Shown: one piece after another, positions 16,467 to 23,548 of the stretch
Layout of the letters: every line of letters begins with the position of its first letter
Numbering within the stretch: position 1 is the stretch's first letter
Assembly (NCBI GenBank): GCA_934725015.1
Contig: CAKVAS010000014.1
Coordinates: forward strand, 1 to 64,000
DNA length: 64,000 nucleotides
Reading direction: 5' to 3'
Origin: an uncultured Bacteroidales bacterium
Lineage (GTDB): Bacteria > Bacteroidota > Bacteroidia > Bacteroidales > UBA932
Program-made: the position numbers and the translations under genes
The notes under the pieces: generated by a model
What the model saw: the letters and a program-made list of their open reading frames with translations, nothing else
Told to the model about the DNA's origin: nothing
Databases searched by the model: none

Positions 16467-16503
16467 AAAATATTTTTCGAAGATACGCCATGAACATGAA
16501 ACT

Positions 16504-16884
16504 ATGAGCAGAAGCAAGTTACGGGACAAATTCATGAAGAGCATCATCAAAGGACATTCGTTCTTCGCGTCAAAGATGGATCTTCCGGTAAGGAATCCGC
16601 ACAGGCAGGACGAGATGCCGAAGAATTCCCCGTCCAGAATAGTCTCGTCCCACTGCCGGGCAAACATAGACTGGCTCCAGAACGCCCCGACCTTCGGAGG
16701 TCACAGCCGGCCGCGAGGAGGGCATCGCCGAGTCAGCGGTCTTGTCAGAGCCAGCCTGAAAAGGGAAGAGAGGCGCGAGATTGAAAGTCAGTTGGGAGAC
16801 CATTCGGATGCTGAGATTACTTTTATCGAGAAGGACAGTGGCACTCAAGATGACACTCAAGAAAAAGACTTAGATAACGAATAG
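16504..16884 (+). CDS. Hypothetical 126-residue protein under the island promoter
   Basis: A 126-residue frame beginning at the ATG at 16504, basic in its first two thirds and acidic at the end. It follows an operator-bearing promoter by about 40 bp. A tiny frame (MNMKL, 16490) ends 1-2 nt into it, overlapping as atga, so a leader peptide could be translated first. No recognised domain. The central part is GC-rich with many Arg, Pro and Gly, which may mean that only the promoter and the 3' part are under selection, or that the frame is not genuine. Confidence 0.35.
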   Translation: MSRSKLRDKFMKSIIKGHSFFASKMDLPVRNPHRQDEMPKNSPSRIVSSHCRANIDWLQNAPTFGGHSRPRGGHRRVSGLVRASLKREERREIESQLGDHSDAEITFIEKDSGTQDDTQEKDLDNE

Positions 16885-16933
16885 ACCGTATAAAAAAGGG
16901 CTGAATATAAGAAAAGAAGCAGGTATTATAAAC

Positions 16934-17104
16934 ATGAAAAAGAAACGGGCATCAATCAAAAGTAGAGTCGTGGTTGAGAACGGTGAGGTAAAGACCATTT
17001 TCAGCGAAGAGGCTTTACGCACAGGCAGTATGCCAATTGAAGAAGCCAGGCAATTAAGTCATGAACAACTGAACAAGTTGGCCGAAATATTGGGGATACA
17101 CTGA
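16934..17104 (+). CDS. 56-residue small protein, family copy C
   Basis: A 56-residue protein (SRVVVENGEVKTIFSEEA, then MPIEEARQLSHEQLNKL) equal in length to copies A and B about 6 kb to the left and sharing the EEAR-LSHEQ core. It follows the 126-residue frame by 50 bp and probably shares its transcript. It ends where an ATPase remnant begins on the other strand, so a rearrangement occurred right at its 3' end. Function unknown. Confidence 0.65.
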   Translation: MKKKRASIKSRVVVENGEVKTIFSEEALRTGSMPIEEARQLSHEQLNKLAEILGIH

Positions 17105-17105
17105 T

Positions 17106-17183
17106 AAATACCAATGGCTCAAATGATAATCCGGCCCAAGCATTGTAGGCGGGACTGTTTATGGACGAGGACCAGAACTTGGC
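17106..17183 (-). pseudogene. Fragment of a DUF234-type ATPase
   Basis: Read on the minus strand this stretch gives FWSSSINSPAYNAWAGLSFE, which aligns without gaps with FWSKITNRPVHNTWCGLSFE in the intact ATPase at 58907-60337. The rest of the gene is missing on both sides: upstream is an unrelated short frame, downstream is the end of small protein copy C. Together with the operator-like inverted repeats at 17264-17361 it marks the former site of an ATPase gene inside the defence island. Confidence 0.7.
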
Positions 17184-17263
17184 ATCATGATAACAAATCA
17201 ACCAACTGGAAAACAGGATCTTTGGGAAGCCGTTTCTCCATCTCAGAAGGAGACATTCCGATT

Positions 17264-17361
17264 ATTTTCTGCGCAAACATAGTATTTCAGGGTGCTTTGC
17301 GCAAAAAATATCTTAATTTTCTGCGCAAAATACAGTTTTAAAATACAGTTGCGCAGAAAAT
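17264..17361. repeat. Two tandem 46-bp inverted repeats (ATPase-type operator)
   Basis: Unit 1 (17264-17309) has arms ATTTTCTGCGCAA and TTGCGCAaAAAAT (one mismatch). Unit 2 (17316-17361) has perfect 13-bp arms ATTTTCTGCGCAA and TTGCGCAGAAAAT. Each unit is exactly 46 bp and they are offset by 52 bp. The minus strand of unit 1 holds TATGTTTG, a -7 element, near its middle. Size and layout equal the inverted repeats at the ATPase genes at 54070 and 58742, and an ATPase fragment lies just to the left. Confidence 0.7.
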
Positions 17362-17380
17362 AGCAGAAAATCAACAGTCT

Positions 17381-17414
17381 GACATAATTTGGCAGTCACA
17401 ATTCATACCTTTGC
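17381..17414 (+). promoter_or_regulatory. Island promoter 6 (AddB-like operon)
   Basis: GACATAATTTGGC (17381-17393) is followed after exactly 12 nt by TACCTTTGC (17406-17414). The 11-mer CATAATTTGGC is identical to that in promoters 4 and 5, and TGAC/GTCA flank the core. It lies about 80 bp before the likely ATG at 17494 and should drive the helicase-nuclease operon through to 26359. Confidence 0.65.
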
Positions 17415-17493
17415 ATCATATTGGCCATGATATGTCACTGCCAATGATCCATGGATAAGACTGGTGAAAAAGAGACAAAACATTGAGAGAACT

Positions 17494-20157
17494 ATGGAAA
17501 TTTATTTCAGCCCACTTTATGACTCGTCCGTATTCCTGACAGCGGAAGACTGCGGATTAGGCAGAGTATTCGTCGGTGCTGACGCTCTGCTCGCTGAACT
17601 TGAACTTCGCTACGGGCTCACCGCCATTGAAGAAGAACATTCACAGAGAGTCATTTCCTACGTGGAGGCCATGAGAGAAGCCTCGATGGAAGGCACACAG
17701 AAAGACTCGGAATACATCAGGCCTTTCTACCTGGACTCATTCAATCAGGACGACTACGGCACGGCGGAGCTTATGCTCGGATGGAGAGATGCGCTTGTCA
17801 GAGCCGGTTGGGATGGGAAAGCAGATGTGGCCAGCGAAAAAGTCAGGTGGCTTTCGATTATCGAGGAGCGTTTTGACAATCCCGGGAGGGCGGACAGATG
17901 GAGGGAAATTCTCGAAGAGTCTGCCAATCGCCCGATTCTCGCTTCGTCGGACTGCATAAAGGTATGTTGCCCGAAGGGGGCTCTTGATGCGGCGCTCGCC
18001 CGACTGCTGGACAACATAGCGAAGAATTCCGGGACGGCGGCTGTGAAATACATGGCTGAGGAGGAACTGCGGATGCCGGAGACGGAAATTATGGAGTTCC
18101 GGGACGAGTACAAGGCGCACGAATGGATTGCATCTCAGAATCTGACATCGGCAGATGTGGTCGCAGAGACGGATCCGGCCCTTATCGGTGACTTTCTCAA
18201 CAGTTTCGGCAAGCCGAAGACCGGCGTCACAGACAAGGGGATAGGAGCGATCATGCGCCTCCTTCCTCTGGGCGTCGCCCTTTTCAGATACCCGGCCGAC
18301 ATCTCGGCGCTCCAGTCGTTCCTGCAGTCTCCGAGGAATCCCATCGGAAAGCTTTGGTTGGAACGGCAAGACAAGAACGGCAAGAATTATTATGTGAAAG
18401 CAAGCACCGCCCTTCTGGAGCACATCTGCAGCAACGGAGGTCTTGGTGATGAGTGGGACAAGATTATCAGCGAGGCAAAGTTCACCCGCAACGGGGAAAG
18501 CATAAGCACAAGGGAATATAACAAGTCCGTGGCCTTCTTAAACCTCTGGGACAAGTCCAAGAGGCTCCCTGCGGGGATGGCCGATGTGGAAGAGGTGAAA
18601 AAGTTTGTCGATGGGCTTGGCAGGTGGGCCAAGGCCGGGATTGTGCCCGGCAGCGAACTCAACTGCCAGTTTCAGGCGCTCTACGGCAGCTGCGAGGCAA
18701 TGAAAAGACTCCTTGACGGGGTTTCCGCAAGCGCCGTAGAGGTCGAGAGGCTCTGCCGCTGGGCGTCACATCTGACTGTTCCCGTAGATATCAGCGACGA
18801 CTATGCCCGCCTCGGAAGCATCAACATTGTTCCGGATCCGGCGGATATTCATTCAAAGGCAAATCATCTCCTGTGGTTCGCCTCGGCGACTGCGAACGAG
18901 TTGCCTTATGAGTATGAGTTCCTCACCAAAAGTGAAATCGGGGCGCTTACAAAGGCCGGTCTGCTCATCACAGACAGGGAATCCGCGGCAAAGAACCTCA
19001 ATACGCTCAAACTGCTCGGCCTTTCAAGGTGCTCGAAGGCAAGCATCATCACCTGCAGAAAAATCAGCGGCGTGGAGACGACTCCTTCAGCGGCGCTTGC
19101 GGAAATCAGCAAGAATCTGACGGCAAAGGAAGGAACGGAGGTTGTCAAGACGGATGTCGGGGCGGTCAGCACCAATTTCGGAAAGGCCATTTCCCACAAA
19201 TTCGACAGCCGCGTCATCAAGGGATTCAAACGCGATACGGAAAGCTATAGCAGCATAAGCACACTCATTCAGAGCCCGGTGGACTATATTCTCGACTATG
19301 TCAAGGGATACACGCAGTACGGCAGCGACGAGATTGCCGATGTCCCGACCACCGAAGGAACGGTTGCCCACGCATACATTGAACGGCTCGGAGCAGACTG
19401 CGGGAGCGACCCGCAAAAGATGCTCAGGCAGCACAGAGCCGGATTTGACGCGCGACTGGAGAAAGTGATTTCCGAGAAGGGGCTTATTCTCTTTCTCAGG
19501 GAGAACACTCTTGAACTGAAGAGCTTCAAGGTCTCGCTCAGAGACAGCATAGAGGTACTTCTGGGCATCATTATTTCAAACGGCCTTTCAATCGAAGGAT
19601 TCGAGAAGAAGATCGTCGCCGAAGACCTTATCGGAGACACCGAGATTGGCACGAACGCGGCAGTCTATGCCGCCATAGACTGCCTTCTCAGGGATCCGTC
19701 TGACGGGAAATATCTCATCTTTGACTTCAAGTACAATTCCGGGATGACGTACGAAAAGAAGATTAAGGAAAACAGGGAGCTTCAGCTGGCCGTATATAAA
19801 AGGGTCGTGGAAAAGACGCTCGGAGAGGTCAAGTTCACCGGCTACTATGCCATCCCTCGCAAGACGCTCTTTACGGCGGACAAGACTCTCAGGCAGAACG
19901 ATGCCGTCGAAGTCGTTATAAAAGATTCAGATCAGAATCTGTTCAGGATGGCTTCCAAAGGATATGACTTCAGGTGGGAGCAGCTCCGCGACGGCATTCT
20001 CGAAGAGGCCGAGGGACTTGAGCTTGCGGACATCGACTACTATAATAATCAGGACAGGCTCGGCCTTTACCCGCTTGAGGAAGATTACAATAACCCGAAT
20101 CTCAAGGGAACGGCCTACGGGAACAAGAATATCACATTGAAGGGAGGTCTGAAATGA
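17494..20157 (+). CDS. AddB-like PD-(D/E)XK nuclease subunit
   Basis: An 887-residue protein. Its C-terminal 270 residues form a RecB-family nuclease: GTVAHAYIERL near 621, AAIDCLL near 730, LIFDFKY near 742 with the D-x-K pair, and ELQLAVYK near 760. The N-terminal 600 residues are helical and resemble the inactivated helicase half of AddB/RexB-type proteins; no Walker A motif is visible. It overlaps the downstream UvrD-like gene by 4 bp (ATGA). The pair probably forms a helicase-nuclease that resects or degrades DNA ends. Start taken at the ATG at 17494; an in-frame GTG lies at 17464. The island promoter suggests a defence role rather than ordinary recombination repair. Confidence 0.8.
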   Translation: MEIYFSPLYDSSVFLTAEDCGLGRVFVGADALLAELELRYGLTAIEEEHSQRVISYVEAMREASMEGTQKDSEYIRPFYLDSFNQDDYGTAELMLGWRDALVRAGWDGKADVASEKVRWLSIIEERFDNPGRADRWREILEESANRPILASSDCIKVCCPKGALDAALARLLDNIAKNSGTAAVKYMAEEELRMPETEIMEFRDEYKAHEWIASQNLTSADVVAETDPALIGDFLNSFGKPKTGVTDKGIGAIMRLLPLGVALFRYPADISALQSFLQSPRNPIGKLWLERQDKNGKNYYVKASTALLEHICSNGGLGDEWDKIISEAKFTRNGESISTREYNKSVAFLNLWDKSKRLPAGMADVEEVKKFVDGLGRWAKAGIVPGSELNCQFQALYGSCEAMKRLLDGVSASAVEVERLCRWASHLTVPVDISDDYARLGSINIVPDPADIHSKANHLLWFASATANELPYEYEFLTKSEIGALTKAGLLITDRESAAKNLNTLKLLGLSRCSKASIITCRKISGVETTPSAALAEISKNLTAKEGTEVVKTDVGAVSTNFGKAISHKFDSRVIKGFKRDTESYSSISTLIQSPVDYILDYVKGYTQYGSDEIADVPTTEGTVAHAYIERLGADCGSDPQKMLRQHRAGFDARLEKVISEKGLILFLRENTLELKSFKVSLRDSIEVLLGIIISNGLSIEGFEKKIVAEDLIGDTEIGTNAAVYAAIDCLLRDPSDGKYLIFDFKYNSGMTYEKKIKENRELQLAVYKRVVEKTLGEVKFTGYYAIPRKTLFTADKTLRQNDAVEVVIKDSDQNLFRMASKGYDFRWEQLRDGILEEAEGLELADIDYYNNQDRLGLYPLEEDYNNPNLKGTAYGNKNITLKGGLK

Positions 20158-23100
20158 AAAACATAAAGTACATCAACGCCGGAGCCGGCTCCGGAAAGAC
20201 ATATTTCCTCACCAACACATTCGCGGAACACGTGAAGAACGGGGACTGTACGCCTTCGGAGGTGATTATGACCACATTCTCCGAGAAGGCGGCAGCCGAC
20301 ATCAGGCGGAATGCCCGCACCCGTTTTCTTGAAAAAGGGCTTCAGGCCGCAGCCGCCCGGCTGGACACGGCCAGCATAGGAACAGTGCACTCGATTGCCT
20401 ACAAGTACATCAAGAAATACTGGTATCTGCTCGGCATCGGCGCGAAGTGCGAGGTAATGACCGACGATAACAAGGGAGCCTACATATCATCCACACTCGG
20501 GAATGTGACAGAAGTGGGTGACATCAAAGCATTCCACAATTTTACAAGGACCGTGGATCTCAAATACATGGCGTCCAACAGGAACGACTATGATTTCTGG
20601 AAAACGGCTGCGGCTGACATCATCTCGAAAGCTGACAGTCTGGGCATCTCAAGTCTTGATGAAAGCCACCTGAAGTCTCTCGAACTGATAGACCGGGTCT
20701 GCAAGTCGCACGGGCACTACGGCATCATCAGGGACTGTGCCGACCGTATCTTCAATATAGCGAAGAGATGGAGAGCGGATTTTGTCAAGTACAAGGCAGA
20801 CAACTCGCTCATCGACTACAACGACATGGAGATTCTTTTTCTCAAGATGCTCAAGGAGCCGGAGTTTGAGTCTGTTCGCAGAGACATTTCCGAAAGCGTA
20901 AAATATGTATTCGTTGACGAGTTTCAGGACTCCAATCCGAAGCAGCTGGAGATTTTCGACCGTTTGAGCGACCTCGTGGTCCAGAGTTATTGGGTCGGTG
21001 ACCCGAAACAGGCCATCTATGGCTTCAGGGCCTGCGACACCGACCTTGTGCAGGCTCTGGCCGACAAAATCAGAGGGCTGGCAGAAAAGAGGGCTGAAGG
21101 CTTCGGAACGGACAGGCTGAACGACTCCAGACGTTCGCTGAAACCTCTTGTGGAGTTCAGCAATAAGGTTTTCGTGAAGGTTTTCCGGGAGATGGATTCC
21201 AAAGATGTATTACTGAATCCATATCGCAAGGATGTTCTGCCGGACTGCATTTCTAACATCCAGCATTGGGACGGTCCCCTCAAGCCCGGGATGACCAAGA
21301 AAAACGGCGAACTTGGTGCGCCAAAGGCACCTACAAAAGATGAAACCATCACCGCGCTTGCTTCCGAAATAAGAAAGATTATTGACGGGAACTCTTCCAT
21401 CAAAAATATTTTCGACAAGGATACGGGTAAGCTGCGCGTTGTCCGTCCGTCGGACATAGCTGTTCTGTGCCGTACAAACGGTGACATTGACAAAGTTGCG
21501 AAAGAATTAAAAAAATATGACATTCCCGTTTCGCTCCAGAGCGTTGCAGACGCATCGAGAATGGAAATCCGTCTTGTCCTGCTGATGCTCAGCCACATTC
21601 TGGGAAAAGCGAAACTCCTCACGGCCGAACTTGCGAAGGTTTGCTGCAGTCTGTCACTCGCCGACATTGTAAATAGAGACTATGCCGACATCGAGAAGCT
21701 GACCGCATTTCTGGACAGTTACCGCACTGCTTTTTCAAACAGGAGCGTGTCCAGCACAGTTCGCGGCATCATCATCCGTATGGGACTGCTCGACAGCTGC
21801 GCACGTTGGGGAGACGCAGACAGCAGACGGAATAATCTCATGGCACTCATCCAAAACGCTAAAGACTACGAGAGCAACTGCCTCGCGCTCGGACGCAGTG
21901 CCACCGTCGAAGGGTTCATAGCGGAGATTGAGAACGGGAATATCGCCGTCAACGGATATTCGGAAGGTGTTAATGTCGTGACATATCACGGTTCGAAGGG
22001 TCTTCAATGGCCTTTGGTGTTTATGTTCTCACTCGCCAGCGACCTCCTCTCGGACAAGCAGATTTCCAAGTCTTACCTTTGGGATGTCCGTCACGTCAGA
22101 AAAGGAATACCGAGCGCAGACAATCTCTACCAGGGTTACTACCTCACCTATGTTCCGAAACTGACAAGCCAGTATAACAGCGGGCTGCCGGAAGATATGA
22201 GATGCGCCATTAACGGAATTACCGGAATCGGGAATTATAACTACTACAAAGAATCCGTCATCAAAGAAGGGCGGCGCCTGCTGTATGTGGCCGTGACCCG
22301 CGCCCGTGACATATTCGTGGAAGTCGGGCAGCACAAAGTGGAAAATCTGCAGCTCACGGATGCCTTAAAGGATTTATATTCGGGCGAATGGGAAAGCAGG
22401 ACCGAAGCGGGGTGGGAAAACGGCACATACCATGAAATATGGGGACCGGGGACGCCACTCTTCTACTATCGGGAGATGATGATTGGCCCTGCTCCGGAAA
22501 CCGGCACCGCTAAGACCTACAGCTATAGGCAGATGGCTGAACCGGACGAGACAAAGGCAGCGAAGAAGATTTCTCCGAGTTCCCTTTCCGATGAGGCTCT
22601 TGTGGGCAAGGCGCACGCCGAATGCATCAGCAATGGCGGAGAGTTTCGTCAAGTCATCAGCAGCTCCGCAAACGGAGATGACGACAAAGTGGGCAGCTGC
22701 ATCCACAACATCTTCGCCGCCTATGACCCAAGCAAATCCAGGGACAGCATGATTGCACTTGCCGAAAGGACTATTAAAAGGCACAACCTTCAGAATGTTC
22801 TGAAAAAGCCGGAGACAGTCATCCACTCCTCGGAGAGCCTGTATAAGTTCCTTGAGGAGCGGTTCGGCAAGGCCGTCAGAATCGAGCACGAGTTCCCGTT
22901 CAGCGAAATCATTGACGGTCAGACGATTGTCGGATCCATAGACCTCGTCTGGTTTACGTCAGAGAACGAATGCGTGCTGGTCGATTTCAAAAACCTTCCC
23001 GGAGCCACCAGACTGGTTCTGAAACCGGATGACAAGCGTTTCCTCGGCCGCTACGCCCCGCAGCTCAACGCATACAGAAGCGCACTTGAGAGAGGCGGCG

Positions 23101-23165
23101 TCACAGTCCGGGAAAGCATCATCTACCTCGCGATGCAGGCCGAAGCCATAAGGCTCACCTACTGA
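20154..23165 (+). CDS. AddA-like UvrD helicase with C-terminal nuclease domain
   Basis: A 1003-residue superfamily 1 helicase: Walker A GAGSGKT (residues 9-15), motif II VDEFQDSNP near 254, motif III GDPKQAIYGFR near 282, motif V VVTYHGSKGLQWP near 610, and motif VI YVAVTRAR near 712. The last 180 residues hold a second RecB-like nuclease: GSCIHNIF near 845, GSIDLVW near 926, CVLVDFKN near 940 and PQLNAYRSAL near 968. All catalytic residues are in place. It is translationally coupled to the AddB-like gene. The general architecture is that of AddA; whether this is the cell's only AddAB or an extra defence copy cannot be told from the window. Confidence 0.85.
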   Translation: MKNIKYINAGAGSGKTYFLTNTFAEHVKNGDCTPSEVIMTTFSEKAAADIRRNARTRFLEKGLQAAAARLDTASIGTVHSIAYKYIKKYWYLLGIGAKCEVMTDDNKGAYISSTLGNVTEVGDIKAFHNFTRTVDLKYMASNRNDYDFWKTAAADIISKADSLGISSLDESHLKSLELIDRVCKSHGHYGIIRDCADRIFNIAKRWRADFVKYKADNSLIDYNDMEILFLKMLKEPEFESVRRDISESVKYVFVDEFQDSNPKQLEIFDRLSDLVVQSYWVGDPKQAIYGFRACDTDLVQALADKIRGLAEKRAEGFGTDRLNDSRRSLKPLVEFSNKVFVKVFREMDSKDVLLNPYRKDVLPDCISNIQHWDGPLKPGMTKKNGELGAPKAPTKDETITALASEIRKIIDGNSSIKNIFDKDTGKLRVVRPSDIAVLCRTNGDIDKVAKELKKYDIPVSLQSVADASRMEIRLVLLMLSHILGKAKLLTAELAKVCCSLSLADIVNRDYADIEKLTAFLDSYRTAFSNRSVSSTVRGIIIRMGLLDSCARWGDADSRRNNLMALIQNAKDYESNCLALGRSATVEGFIAEIENGNIAVNGYSEGVNVVTYHGSKGLQWPLVFMFSLASDLLSDKQISKSYLWDVRHVRKGIPSADNLYQGYYLTYVPKLTSQYNSGLPEDMRCAINGITGIGNYNYYKESVIKEGRRLLYVAVTRARDIFVEVGQHKVENLQLTDALKDLYSGEWESRTEAGWENGTYHEIWGPGTPLFYYREMMIGPAPETGTAKTYSYRQMAEPDETKAAKKISPSSLSDEALVGKAHAECISNGGEFRQVISSSANGDDDKVGSCIHNIFAAYDPSKSRDSMIALAERTIKRHNLQNVLKKPETVIHSSESLYKFLEERFGKAVRIEHEFPFSEIIDGQTIVGSIDLVWFTSENECVLVDFKNLPGATRLVLKPDDKRFLGRYAPQLNAYRSALERGGVTVRESIIYLAMQAEAIRLTY

Positions 23166-23173
23166 CAAGATAA

Positions 23174-23461
23174 TTGTTGCCTTACGCCAACGAGGTTGAC
23201 AGATATGTGTCCCTCATCAATGAGATTCACGGCTTCCATAAAAACGAGCTGTCAGATTACATATCAGGTCATGCCGACAATCTTGCCGCCGAGACCTACT
23301 CCAAGTTCTGCGAAGAAGCAAAAAATCTTCAGCAGGAAATCCTGACGGAGTTTGATCGGCAGAAAGACTCGTTCATCCAAATTTGTTATGACATTAAAGC
23401 CGGCAAACACAAATCGTGGCAGCCGATATATCTGGACAACAACTGCTCGTTCTACGATTAA
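23174..23461 (+). CDS. Small helical protein within the helicase-nuclease operon
   Basis: A 95-residue frame starting at TTG (23174), 8 bp after the helicase stop. It is mostly helical (DRYVSLINEIHGFHKNELSD, then AETYSKFCEEAKNLQQEI) with a short aromatic tail. No ATG start fits, which lowers confidence; if real, it would be translated by coupling from the upstream gene. Its position between the helicase and the AlbA/WYL gene suggests a small subunit of the same complex. No known domain. Confidence 0.5.
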   Translation: MLPYANEVDRYVSLINEIHGFHKNELSDYISGHADNLAAETYSKFCEEAKNLQQEILTEFDRQKDSFIQICYDIKAGKHKSWQPIYLDNNCSFYD

Positions 23462-23548
23462 ATTTGAGAATATAACGCCTGACTGTTCAATTATTATGCG
23501 TAAATTTGTCTTCACTGTCTGTTGCAGACAATAATTACACATTGAACG

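Noticed and set aside
17264..17361. CRISPR-like repeats
   Set aside because: Only two units, each an inverted repeat with related rather than unique spacers; no cas genes in the window. It is better explained as an operator.
17737..18423. Minus-strand frame of 228 codons
   Set aside because: Antisense to the AddB-like gene and without recognisable domains.
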